From Phoronis australis (lineage: Eukaryota > Phoronida > Phoronidae), in the NCBI GenBank assembly GCA_002633005.1, contig NMRA01000001.1:2022933-2086932 (forward strand): a stretch of DNA of 64,000 nt, given 5' to 3'. Below, one piece after another: positions 12,041 through 25,100 of the stretch. The notes below the pieces were generated by a model. It worked only from the letters and a program-made list of their open reading frames with translations, had not been told where the DNA came from and did no database searches. Position numbers and translations under genes: made by a program. Positions within the stretch are counted from its first letter, which is position 1; every line of letters begins with the position of its first letter.

Positions 12041-12764
12041 CGTCCAAGCAATGCTCCGAAATGCTAACAAGCAATGCCTTGTTAGAAAAACTGAACTCAA
12101 TTCAGGCGCTTGATGAGACTTTTGAGCCACTGAAATGGGCAAGTGCCTAAATTCAACCCCCCCCCCGTCAGACTGACTGCCTACAGGTTTGTGTAGTTGA
12201 GAAGTCACCTAATACAAATACAAATATACAATGTCCAGGATATAAACAACCATATCATATAATTACACCAAACAGTTAAAACAACAAAGATCTAATTCTT
12301 GAATACAAAGGCATTGCAAAGAAGACATTTTATGCCTACCACAGATCTATCAATTCATAGAATACAAAAAGTATAGATCTTCCATTTCATATTATACCTA
12401 ANCGTCCAAGCAATGCTCCGAAATGCTAACAAGCAATGCCTTGTTAGAAAAACTGAACTCAATTCAGGCGCTTGATGAGACTTTTGAGCCACTGAAATGG
12501 GCAAGTGCCTAAATTCAACCCCCCCCCCCGTCAGACTGACTGCCTACAGGTTTGTGTAGTTGAGAAGTCACCTAATACAAATACAAATATACAATGTCCA
12601 GGATATAAACAACCATATCATATAATTACACCAAACAGTTAAAACAACAAAGATATAATTCTTGAATACAGAGGCATTGCAAAGAAGACATTTTATGCCT
12701 ACTACAGATCTATCAATTCATAGAATACAAAAAGTATAGATCTTCCATTTCATATTATACCTAA
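12041..12764. repeat. 361-bp direct duplication joined at a single N
   Basis: Bases 12041-12401 recur at 12403-12764, separated by one N at 12402. Differences seen are poly-C length (10 versus 11) and a few substitutions, for example near the AGATCTAATTC/AGATATAATTC position. The exact junction at the N suggests two haplotypes or overlapping contigs placed side by side rather than a biological duplication. Confidence 0.85.
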
Positions 12765-12870
12765 AGAACACCTAACTCAAGCTCTGACAGATCTATCAAT
12801 TAATAGAATACAAAAAGTACAGATCTTCCATTTAATATAATACCTAAAGCACACCCAACTCAAGCTCTGC
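12705..12870. repeat. 83-bp tandem repeat, two copies
   Basis: Unit 1 is 12705-12787 and unit 2 is 12788-12870. Both start CAGATCTATCAATT and end CTCAAGCTCTG, with several substitutions. This is a true local tandem, distinct from the block duplication that overlaps it. Confidence 0.8.
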
Positions 12871-14838
12871 TTATACTAAAAGAGAGAATACCGACCGAAA
12901 AAGAAGAAAGCACATCTACAAAATGGCTCAAAAAGAACATTCTATTACAAAATAATTCTGAAAGTTATGTAAATTTCTACAATAAACGATACGACCTTGG
13001 TGATGAAGCCCTTATTCATGTGTTAGAAAGGATATAGTGAATGAATAAAAAACTTGAGACGATTTGTCTTGGCAAAATACAGGGCATTTCCAAATTACGG
13101 GACACATTTTTCTTCAATCTACAAAAGCAATTATTAAAAAATTAATGACATTTAGAAAATACATGCTTCCGACTTTTATTTAGATATCTTTTTAAGGGAC
13201 ATTTTAACCTGAGAATATCTCATAAAAACTCTGGAAGCCTTCCAAATGCTCAAATCACAATCTGTTTTTCTTGTGACTTATGTACCTGGCATGATATTTG
13301 ATTAATATCGAAATGTTGTTTTCATGTTGCACTCTAGCATGGTTTTTGTTTTCCACTCCATACTTATAATTTGGCCAAAAACTAATATCAATGTTATGAT
13401 CACCATGGCAAACAGAGCAAGTGAGTGTTGACATGCTGGAGGTGTCCATTTTAAGAATATAATTTTCAAACGATATGCGAGTACAAACTCCCAGTTTAAT
13501 CTACGCTGCAGGTAAGAAGTGTTGAACTGCATTATCTCTTTTTTGAGTAACTGCTATTTAAAATGTCTCATAATTTTGAGATATCCTGCATATTAAAATG
13601 TCCCCACACAATTCACCGGTTGTTCTGGAGCAGGATGACTGGTGTTCATCACTGACAGAGGAATGGGGTAGGCCTGCAATGCAGTGGACATGCACATGAC
13701 ATAGCCACTTGTATAAAGACAAAAGTAAAGACTCACCAATTTCTTACAAATCTAATTGCCAAAATTTGTTTTCCTTCCTTATTCAAAGACTTATAACATT
13801 TCTAATTATGCCCACAATTTCTCAAAATCATTGTCTGATGGTGGCTGTAATATTGAACTTTAAAAATGAAATAGTACTTATTTGGTGCTACTCATCTTTT
13901 ATGAAAGAGTGAAAAAATGAAATTTCTCTTGACGGCCAAAATGTGTCTTGGTGAGGTTTTACTGTACAACACACCAACTTAAACTGAAGCAAATTTTCCT
14001 CAACATCACGGCAACAAAAGCAATACATTCACAAACAGAACAAGGTTACTTACATCAGTTTAGTTAAAACAATCCAGTATTAAGAATGATTTAAAAAAAC
14101 GAACTTGGTTCAAAGAGTTACTTGTGATAGTCGTTTTTTTAGATAATGCAATCCAGACGCCAAGGGATGATTAACAACAAGATTTAAAATGTCTGAAATT
14201 CCATCAAAATGGAGATTTTGCATTTAGTGGGAAAGTGACTTCTTAACATCTAAACTTGATCAAATGAGAAATTTAAAGGGACCATTTATAGTTTTTATAG
14301 GACAGAGATTCAACCTCATTTGCTGATAATGGAAACAACTGGATTGCAGAGATGTGAACAAACTGAATGTAAACAACATAGCTCAAGAATTTAAAATAAC
14401 AACCATATACTCAAAACGCACATAATCCTGAAGGAACATCAAATTATCTTGGTATTATTAATCATAAATTTGCAACAACAAAACTTACTTCTGATATCAC
14501 TAAGTCAATACAAGCTTAACAATCCATGGCACAATTTAAAACTTTAAAGTGCATTTCGAAAACATTCCTGGATCTCTGCATATGCTCCAATAAATTTGTA
14601 GTTATGAGAAGCTGCGAATTCGTAAATTGAAAATCTATAAAATCTATGGTGTTTTGACTTTCCATGAAATTACCTAAATTTGCAAATCTCCAGGGGTGCC
14701 CGGGCTGGAGACATGTCATTGTATTATGTTCATTTTCACTGATAAACCCTTTGTTAGTGTCCAATTATGCACAAATGACCCTATGTTAAGGTCACATTTT
14801 TTCTACAAAAAACTATAGTGCAAAAATTTTTATGCCTG

Positions 14839-15031
14839 TTCAGCAACCACCTGTGCCCACATCACGTGACCTAATGAATATAAGTCTGAAATGAAGTCTG
14901 TCCCAACCAGAACTCGAACCCGGGATCTTCTGTATGGTGAGCAGAAGGTGCTGGCTGGGACAGAAAATAAATTTTTTTTCAGACTTATATTCAATGGGTC
15001 AAGTGATGAGACCACAGATGGCATGCTGACC
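14839..15031. mobile_element. Foldback element (long imperfect inverted repeat)
   Basis: The left arm (CACGTGACCTAATGAATATA, then AGTCTGAAATGAAGTCTGTC) is mirrored by the reverse complement of the right arm (GACCCATTGAATATAAGTC, later CTGTCCCAGCCAG). The arms are about 70-80 bp with a bulge of A/T. The inner 62 bases fold as a tRNA-like structure. The whole looks like a MITE or foldback element; no target duplication was confirmed. Confidence 0.65.
14900..14961 (-). ncRNA. tRNA-like structure lacking a D arm
   Basis: Minus-strand fold. Acceptor stem GTCCCAG pairs with TTGGGAC (7 bp). The anticodon-like arm has stem TTCTG/CAGAA with a 9-base loop. The T arm has stem CCGGG/TCTGG around TTCGAGT, and GGGTTCGAG fits the RNA polymerase III B box. 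No D arm or clean anticodon loop is present, so a functional tRNA is unlikely. A tRNA-derived sequence captured in the foldback element is the better reading. Confidence 0.45.
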
Positions 15032-15749
15032 AGATTATAAAATATTTGCGATATACATTTCTACGCCGGTTTAAGAATTAACATATCTATGTAAAAACTA
15101 CGATAGTGTCAAGTTTTTATGGTGGGGAAAATTTTCCTTGTTGAAAAGGGTACAACAGGGTAAATATTTTGAATCTTCTTCAGAACATTACAATCACCAA
15201 AAGCAGGTCAAGATACTTGGGTGAATCAAAAAGACAGTGGTAACATTTGTTCTCTGGATGAAGCTAAAGCACCCTGAAATCAAGCACTTTTGACATCCCA
15301 GTTTGTGTCATCCCGAAATCAAAATTGATTACAACACCAGGTACTGCCTCAAAACAAAAGTGTAAAAAAATAAACAAACTGCAGCTTTAACTGGACATGA
15401 ATAGGAGAAATACAGAATAGGAGAAATACAACTACCCCGTCATCACGGCTAACAGCAGTTGCAGCCAAAAAAACACGTGATAAGTCACACTGGCTGTAAT
15501 GCCTCCTCACAACTCTTCCATCTTACCAAACTTTCCGTCATTCCTGGTGTCCGTTTCATGAAAATGACAAGACTTCAGACAGAAATTTGGTCTTACGCTC
15601 CACATATTAACTATTTCTGAAAAACAACTAAAACTCACCTTAGCAAACGAATAAAAAATCTGAAAATATACCCATAATTCTTAGTTATTGGGAAAATTTG
15701 TACAAATTGTTTCTTGGCAGTCATGTGCTAATCATTGCTTGGCTAAACC

Positions 15750-15755
15750 TTTATT
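15750..15755 (-). terminator. Candidate polyadenylation signal for the EGF membrane-protein gene
   Basis: TTTATT on the plus strand reads AATAAA on the minus strand, about 400 bases after the stop codon at 16162. It is a plausible site, but other AATAAA-like hexamers occur further downstream. Confidence 0.3.
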
Positions 15756-16161
15756 TGGCAATTGTGACGTGAGAGCACAAGACCAAATTTCTGTCTCATA
15801 TCTTAAGAAACAGACCCCTGGTTGTAACAGAGAGCTGCTACGAAAGACAGTGAGTTCAACATCTGCTCAGCCACGATGAAGGGGAATTACAGACCATTTT
15901 GGCTCAGTGTACTGTAAGAATGATCTCTTTAATTTTAACACTGAATACAATCAAAAACAGTCACTGAAAAGTTTTCAATTTTTGATTCAACTCGAAGGTA
16001 ATCGAACCCTATTCATAATTTCAAACACAAATTAACATTCTCTTAATAACCAAATATTTTCCTTCAAGTCAAAACCACAGTCAAGACCCAAATTATTGAG
16101 AAAATATAAGAGTCACAGCCATATTTACTCGGCAAATTAATTCAAGAACTAAAAACCATTT

Positions 16162-19100
16162 CTAAATGGCCGGATCGTCGTCGTCGTCATCATCCCCAGT
16201 CAGCAGCAGTTCCCTGTTGGCGTAAGGATTATTTCTTCTCCGCCGGATGAATAGGACGACTACAACTACAATGGCTGCCACAACAACCACTGACACGCTC
16301 ACACCAACGGCGATCCCCACTGTCTCTAAACAAAGCAATTCATGAGATGGTTAAAAGACTTATTATACAGCATACAAATTCAAGTGAATCTTTACCCCAC
16401 GCTCGTAAAAACGTCTGAAGCAAATCAGATTCCTGCAAGCCTTGTTACTAAAGACAGAGACTTCTTGTCAACCATCATAGTTTAAGCATTAGCCAAGATA
16501 CCTATTTGCAGATCTGCCAGGGGACTTTAGAGTCAATCATCACCTGGCTTATTAAATGTTCTATACGTATTATGCGAGGTTTTCAGATAGCGTATGACAG
16601 ATCTATTGTTTTGTATGTTGTCATGACAATGTTATATGTTTGATTAAACTAAGGTTTTGTTTTGACGACTACTTTTTGAAGAAACTTACAGTTAAAAAAA
16701 AAAGAGTAATGCTTCGATGCAATGTTGTCACGACGATACTTACGGCTTGAGTTGTCAGTATTTTTCGTGGAGTTATAAGGCGGCGGCATCTTGTTTCCTG
16801 AAACAAGCATAATGCAGTAGCATCGGTTGACACTCAGTGTTCACATTAGATTGACAAACTCGTGTACCCACAAGACTGGAAAATATGAGACCATCAAGTA
16901 AAATGTGAGCTGGACCAGCATCACCAGTGAACAAAGTAATGTATTATCTCAAAATACGATTATTTAGACAGTTTGATATTCAACTGCAGTGGATAAAAGC
17001 TCACACTTCATTCAGAAGAACTTTAAAAAATTTGTGCGCCTCAGGGACCTGTGTTTACTGTGAACTTTGCCTCCCTTTGTAATAAAACCATGCTTTTGAT
17101 GCAAAATCCACTGAAGTTTGAACACCGGACATGACATTGAGGTGCAGCAGTCTTGTAATTATAATAAAAGTAAATCCGCCACTAGGATAGTTGCCAACTC
17201 TGATTTCTGAAGCGTGAGGAGTGCCCTTCAACTATCACAAGGTAAGAAGTTAGCTCAATTCAGTTTACTTTCCAGCTGTCGCTCATTTATACAACTGGAG
17301 TAATGCATATTAAGTGTCTTGCTCAGTGACTCAGCTACACGACTACAGCAACAAGGGACTGAACTATTAACCTCTCGGTTGAGAGTTCACCGCACTCACC
17401 ATTGAGCTTCATACACAATGAGTTCATAATAACGACAGTAATAACTAGAAAGATTATTGTGACAGCTTGATAATAATGGACTCTGCGCGTGCGCTTTACT
17501 GGAATTGTTATGGGAATTATTGACAACAACCCGTTTACCAATATGAAAAAGTTTTCATTAGGAGAAATTACATGTTGATAATTTGCACTAAATGACCCTT
17601 TCCGGTGCATTATGAGCCCTGATGAGGGAATAAGTGGGTGTAAACCAGAAGAAAAATGTGGTTAATGCTAAAAGTCACAGACATCAGTCTTTAAGCACTT
17701 TAGAATACAAGATGAATGAATTGGTCAGAATTTCAGAAGAAAACTGCACCTAATGACCCCAAGGTTGTACCAAATGACCTGAAACCTTACAATTCAAAGT
17801 AAATTGCATTTACTAAACAGATATGTAAATTTGAAAAATGTAGAAGTAACCTTTTGAAAATTAGATGACCTTTGCACTAATTGACCCTATCCAGTGCATT
17901 ACAAGCCCTTTTTAGTTAAATTATTGCAAAGTCTGTGAAAATTGTCTTCAATGCTGAGAATCACAGTTGTCTAACTGCTGTCACATCAGAATACTTGTTC
18001 AATAAAAAGGTAAAAATTTCAGAAGAAAGATGCACCCAATGACCCCATGGTTGCACCATATGACCCGAATCTTTGGATTTGGAACTCAATAACATGTTCC
18101 AACCAGATTTGTGAATATGAAGTGTCTAGCTTAAAATCTTACTTTAACATCCCATGACCTTTGACCTGTATAACCTGACTGGATGACTCAATTACTTAGA
18201 AAAACTAATTTTTTAATTGTCTTGTTGACTTACACCTGTGCACCAAATTTCAAGAAGAAACCTTTGAAACTGTAGAAGAAGTTGCATTTTGAAAATTATA
18301 TGACCTTTGCACCAAATGACCTCTTCCAGTGCATTATGGAATATGATTATATAATGAATCAAAACATATATACTGCTAAATATCCTACCTCAAATTTGAA
18401 GGAGTTACCTGCAGTCATTTTAAAGTTATCAAGTGTCAAAGTTGGTCGGAAGAAGCATAAGAATAAGAAGAATAAAATTGAAGAAAACCCAGGAACAGCA
18501 GTACTCTGCACTAATACACGTGCAGAGTAATTATAGCATAATTATGATACGACTGAAAATAACCATGATAACAATTACGATAATGACAATAACAAAATCT
18601 GTAATGGAAAGAGCATGACAAGCAATGATGATGGCATCTTGTCATTTTGTGAAAAACATGCTTTGTAAAGCTTGCCGGAATTAAATTAAAAGTAGAAAAA
18701 ACCACTTTATATGACAGACCGTATTACATTAGCTACATGTGTAAATTAATATTGAACACTTCTTCAAAACTTTTTAATGTCAGGAAGAACCAAAATGCTA
18801 CCACACTGCAACCAGCACAATTGAAATTGAAACTTCTTGAATAGTAATTCTGAATTTCACATCAAATAAAGCTCGCTGAACATCAGTGACAAGCAGTCAT
18901 TGCGCCATACAGCTGCCAAACAGGATGAATCCTTCAAGTACCAAAACCAATTGTATTATAAAGTCTCAAAGTTGACGTTTTTGCATTTCCACTAAATCTT
19001 TACCTGGCTTGGCTGGGTATGTTGTGGTTGACGGCACTGGTCCACACAGGCCGTTAGGCTTCAGAGGTGCACCGTTCGAGCACTGACACACTGATTTACC

Positions 19101-22100
19101 AATGTCCGTTCTGTAGACGCAGTTTTCAGGCTCTTGGCAGGAATGCAAATCCTCCAATTTACAGTCTTTGCCATGAGTTTCTAGAGCAAGCAATGTAGAC
19201 AATTTAACTTGCCATGTATTTGTCATTATTTTCAGTATTATTATTATATACTATTTGACATTCTTATTATCACACTTAATTCTTCAGTTATTTCGCACAA
19301 AAACAATCAAAATGGTCATTTCTAAATATCTTTTTTCAAAGGGTGTCCAAATTGTTACAGATAGTCAAAATATTGACTGATGATCAGGGTAGTGGTGGTC
19401 CATTTAAGTAATCGAATTAAGAGACTTAAGCAAGGCTGATGATAACAGAATACAATTTTTTGACTTTCACCGAGGTCAAAGAATTGGTTTTCAAACTAAA
19501 AAATGTGACAATGATTGAGGCAAAAGTGATAACTTGCTTTGTGACCTGATTTTTTGTGACCGTCGCGAAACATTTGCCACTCAACATTGTGTGAAATAGG
19601 ATGTCAAAGGCAACAGTCATATCACCTAAAGAGCACTTAATGTACCATTGATATAATTCTACTGTTCGGCAATAGTGCTTGCTAAATAGCTGAATAATGA
19701 CAGTAATTTCAAAGCTAACACTGCAACTCAACCAAAAAAACTAATAGTGACACTTCAAAAAACATTGCACCATGAACTTTTTATAAAACATATACTTTTA
19801 TTGAGTAAAATCTACAGTTTTTACAGGCTTGTAAAAAAAGTCCTTCATAGCTTTGACAAGAATTAACTCGTCCATAGATTTTGAATAAAGGCCAAAAGTG
19901 GGTAACATTTCAGGCAGATGTGCACTTTCTTAAGTACAGTTGCACTACAGAGGGCTACAGTCGACGTGCAATTCCAACACCGTTGTTGGCATTCATGTGC
20001 TTGCGACACATTTAGGTTTTTCTGTTGTGGAGAACACTCATGCTGATTACGCGATACAACAGACAATGTTTTACCTGCGGTTTTACATTGACACATCTCC
20101 AACATTACTAACAATAACAATAGTGCACCAGCTGGTTGCTGTTGCTAGGTAACAACGCGAATGTGGAGAATGACTCACTAGACTTGCTTGGTGCCCCTGG
20201 AGTCGTCACAGACGGTGGTGGATCAGTTTTGGGTTTTCCCGTTGGTATATTGCAATGACTGTTGTGGTAAATTTCTGAGGGAGGAGTAGCCCTTTGGTGA
20301 CCAGAGTTGTCAAGCTTCACACTGACCAGTCTTCGGCTCAGGGAAAGTGGAGTAAGCTTATAGTCAAATGGCAGCTCAACATCTATCCGCAAGTCAACCT
20401 GAAGGAGAACATTAATTTGAAGCACTAACAAAGAGGGTTTTATTTTCAGTCTCAACCTTAAGGACATGGATTCAAAAGCCACATACCAGAACAGCACCTT
20501 CTCTAATTCTGCAGTAGTTACTTACAATGCACTGGATTACTAGGACACCTGACTCCCATTTGTACGCTATCCCTATCATAATCATTAAGTATCTTATATT
20601 TAGCTCAGCTTGCTGTCCGTCATTTTAAAGCCATTCCAGTTTTTACTGTCCTACAGTCAGAAGCAATGTAACACAAGACTGAAAAGCCAAGATAAGGATG
20701 ATAAATCATTCATCACTTGACCAACTTGGCTCAGAAGTGCATTAGTGACCCTGCCCATCAAAATATCAGTTATATACAATGTTTCCCTGAACGAGTGAAT
20801 GAGGAAAGAGATTAATTCAGAATATTGGAATAATAGCAAACTTTTCATATTGGCGCTCTCTAGAATAATGAAAGCACAAAAACGACTTCTGCTTGATCCT
20901 AACTCAGATTTGGTGGACAGAAATTCAGCTGCTACGCAGTGATTCAATTATATAAAAAAGAGGGATAAATCCCACTGCCAGTCCCTCCGATTGTTTGATC
21001 GGGTTAAGTTCACTAATTTAATCTTAGCTTTCTAACATGTGCTGGGATTGAAAGTCTCCCACTTGATCAGTCACAGCAGGACGGACTTTGCAGCTCGGGA
21101 TACTACTACACAGCGAGAAATGTGTGGAACATGCTGTCCATCATCTATTGATATTCCAAGAGGTTTGCCTTTTTCCAGAAGCTGCACAGCAGTGGAAATT
21201 TGCCAGCATTATAACAGCAGGAAAAGTGTTAAAACACTGTGTATACCAATAGGTTGAAACCTCCCGCTTGCATTACATGGGACCTGATTGCCATGCGGTG
21301 GTATAGTAATATGGCGCAGCTATTTCAAAAATCAGCTGTGATGTTTTGAAGGAAGATTTATTTATTTCAAGCTTAGAGTAACCATATGTCAATAAAGCAT
21401 AAAAATATTTCCAGGTGAGCAGTGCAATGGGCCCACATGCGAGGCCTGCGCACGTCTGATACACGCCTGCAATTATTTTTTTTTAAAATAACGGTAACTA
21501 CTTCGAAGTTCTTTCCTGAGTGAGAGAACTTTATCTAAAACTCCATCTAATGGAAAACTACGAGAATTTCTTGAAAGTCTGTCAACACCTCCTCGTTTAG
21601 CTGAGTGTTCATCAAAGCCTATTTTTTTCTGGCACAACACCAACCAGCTAGATAGATGGGTGTGAAAATTTGATTTTATGTCAAAATACAGCTAGGATTA
21701 ACGATATTTATTGTCGTTTCAACGCTTCAAGCAACCACAGAGGAAATTGATGCAACAAAACAGAAAATGAGAAAGCCGTTCCATTTCTCATAAACAACAA
21801 TATTAATTACGGGAAGATTTTTTTCATCAAAGGGTCGCTAGTAAATGAATTTTGATGCTGATAGCGATTCTAATAACACCAGGCATGGTTGCTTCGTTTT
21901 TTGAAATCAGACAGCACTCCTGTAGTTTTATTAAAAGATGTTGTTAGCTGGGCAGTTGATCAGTCAAGTGTGCTTGGCCATTTTATTGACAAGATAGTAC
22001 ATGCATGGACATTCCTACATAGGTTCTCAGCTCCTGATGTACATTCTAATGTTGGCTTTTCGTGGGGTTAGAACTAGGTTAAACGAGCTGAAAGAACCCC

Positions 22101-25100
22101 CTCACCTGAATAGTTGAAGTACTCCCTCTCTCTGAAAATGTCACGTTCAAAATTGGGCGCAGTGTGGCTCCACCACCCATGATCTGATACTCCGCACCTG
22201 AAAATAATGGAGAAATACTCTCAATTATAGTACCTGACAACATGCACATTCTAGAGGATACTGATGTCACATTTCACAAGTGTTGTGTCGTAAACGTAGC
22301 AAACCCAGGCCCTAATGTGCCAGTCCTGAAGCCGAGTGAAAAACCGACACTAAAGTCACAACAACTCTGTAGGGACTACAGAGGGTGCTGGTGGCAGTCC
22401 GCAGGGTTTCGTGGCAATAGCCTGTTTATGAGTGTGTGGCAAGCCTGCGACTTACAATCCCTCAAATACGGTAAAGTCGCGTGATTTTCGGACGGCCCGC
22501 CATTTTCGACCAAGATTTAATATTTCCGAAATGAGTTTTTCATAGTCCACGAAATTCGTACAAGGTCCAAAAACTGTTTTTTAATGATCTTCGAACTTCG
22601 GACAATGTCATAAACGTNAGCTCAACATGGCCGACACATCGTCACCACATCACTTCCAGTTATTTATAATGATCAAAAATCATGCAAAATGACTTACGTA
22701 AAATGTGTCGAATTGACTATTGTAACATTGCTGTTTATTTATCCGCTAGTAACAAAATTGAAGGCAGGTAATCGCTGCATACCTGGAATCATGGTGTGGC
22801 TATAGTTGCGTCCATTATAGAACCGCTTTTTCCATTGGACGGGTTCTTCTTTTGCATCTATGTACATATCCATAACCTTCGCATCTACGTAGAAAGCAAT
22901 GCCAAGACAAAAGTCGACTTCAGCTCTGACGTTTTTAAGGAAACTCAATCGGGAATCCTGGAATAGAGGATCCACAGTCAAAGCATAAAAGCAGAAACAT
23001 GATGTTGATCCAAGTACTTGTGGTCTCCGGAACACATCAGAACCAGTTGAAGGCATTAAGTCATTAAGACAAGTCTCGCTTGCCACAAAACTTTATATTG
23101 ACAAGAGCAACATTCACCATGATGTGCATCTCATGTAGCACAGATACAAATGTCATTATTTCAAACATTTTCAATAAAGTCAGCAATGCTCATAAGTAAA
23201 GTTAAAGAGCCCCAGGGAGTGAAGAGCAAACCAGCAATACTTTCTTTCATAGGAACACACCAGCCACCTTTCAGCATGGTTGCAACATAGAACAAATCCA
23301 CATGTTCCAGCAGGAACACACATGTCAATATGACCCTTAGAGTGGTTTGACTTAGAGGAAGACACCAAATACAGAGTTAAAAACAGTAAAAATGGCCACA
23401 AGGTGGCGCAGAATATGTCAAATATATCTGAAAACCGGATAGACAACTATTTGGGAAATTCATGAAAATATATCAAGGAACTCTGTAGACAGAGACATAC
23501 ATAAAAAACTAAAATGGTCTCTAGGGGACACCGCAGTCAAAAAGTTCGCTTGCGCTGTCCCTGTCCAAGATAGGAACATGTCTGCAAAATTTCACGAACA
23601 TGCACACAGGGGTCCTGGAGATACAGAAGCGGACACCGCATGGATGGACTGGCTGACAGGAACAGCTTTCCACTATGTACTTCAAAAATAAAAAATGGTG
23701 GATATTGAAATGATGCGGTGAAGACATAAATCATTTGAAGTTTACAGTCCCTGACACCATTACAGATGGCACTAGGTACAACTGACCAGTGGGTGGTAAA
23801 ACATTCAGACTGTAGCATTTTTCTAGGTCGATGATTAGATTAGGCAGAAATTAATAAGATTATAGTTAAGTTTGTGTCCCCTCACCACCTACACGCATAA
23901 TACGTGCAATCAGAAAAGTATTTTTTTCCCACGTTTTTGAAAAAAATGAGTGTTCCTCCACGACAGAAAGTAAAAAAAAAACGAGAGCAATGCCGAGCGT
24001 TGAAATGCCCCCATGAATGAACCGCAAATGGTGTGCTTCTAGGATAGTTTGTTTCATAAAAATAGCCACTAGATGGCACAAAAACATCCAATCCATCTGA
24101 AAACGTGAAAATGCCATCGCTTCTTTAATAGAAAGCTACCAAATTTCATAAAAATCTGTCAAGAAACAAAGGAAAACGGAAAAAATGAAATAGCCAATAT
24201 GGGGCACAGCGTTCACTGGATTGGCCTAAAAGACATTATCTGTTGTTAGCTTCATATAAATACAATTACTAACAAAACTACCACTAGAATGCGCCACAGA
24301 AGTCGAATTCGTAACAGTTAACCATCCTCTTCACACTGAGAACATACATGCCAATTTTCAAAATCATCCTTAGAACGGTTTGGTTGATCGAGGGGTGGAC
24401 ACCAAAGAACAGATTCGAAAACAGGCAAAATAACCACCAGGTGGCGCAAAGTACCTTGATTCCATCCAAAAACGGGAGGGTAGCATCATCTCACCAACAG
24501 ATGCCTATATTCCAAATTTTCTGAAAATCTGTTGAAGACATTTGAAGATACAGAGGCAAACCTAAAAAATTAAAAATGCCACTAGGGGGCACATTGTTAA
24601 TCAGATCCATCCGAAAGTTGTTGTCATTCGTTGTGAACATAACATAAATACACTTGATAAATTTAGCAAAGATCCTGCAAACGGTTTAGGAGATACAGCT
24701 ATGGGAGCAAAAAAACAAAACTGCCACTAGGAGGCACCACAGTATAAAAAATTGTCGGAAAATCATCATCAGCCGTCCTCTTCATAGCAAGAACATACAT
24801 GACAATTTTCACAATCATTCTTAGAGTGGTTTGGCTGAAAGAGGGTGGACGCCAAAAAACAGACTTAACAACAGCAAAAATGGCCAGTAGGTGGCGCAAA
24901 CTTCGTCGAATCCACCCAAAAACGGAAGGATAGCGCCATCTCACTAATAGATGCCCATATGCCAAATTTTATGAAAATATAGAGGTAAGCGTAAAAAACT
25001 TAAATTACCACTAGGGGGCACACCGGTAGTCGGAACCGTCCGAAAGTTCACTCATGCCGTACCATCCATGAAAGAAATACAATTATGTGCCAAACTTCAT

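Larger units (their letters stand above)
9702..14838. other. About 5 kb without a recognised gene
   Basis: Both strands contain only short frames without recognised domains. Items seen are a CAAAA-rich simple repeat (11353-11374), a duplicated block at an N (12041-12764), an 83-bp tandem repeat (12705-12870) and an ATG-less frame at 12828-13037. Part may be distal 3' untranslated or intergenic DNA of the gene at 16162-28215. Confidence 0.4.

Noticed and set aside
20108-20497. Long minus-strand frame as a separate gene
   Set aside because: Only 20179-20398 is an exon of the EGF membrane-protein gene; the rest is intron read-through.
21040-21260. Minus-strand stretch reading KGKPLGISIDDGQ...SRCVVVSRAAK, transposase-HTH-like
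   Set aside because: The resemblance to a helix-turn-helix is too vague, with no supporting catalytic motif or terminal repeats.
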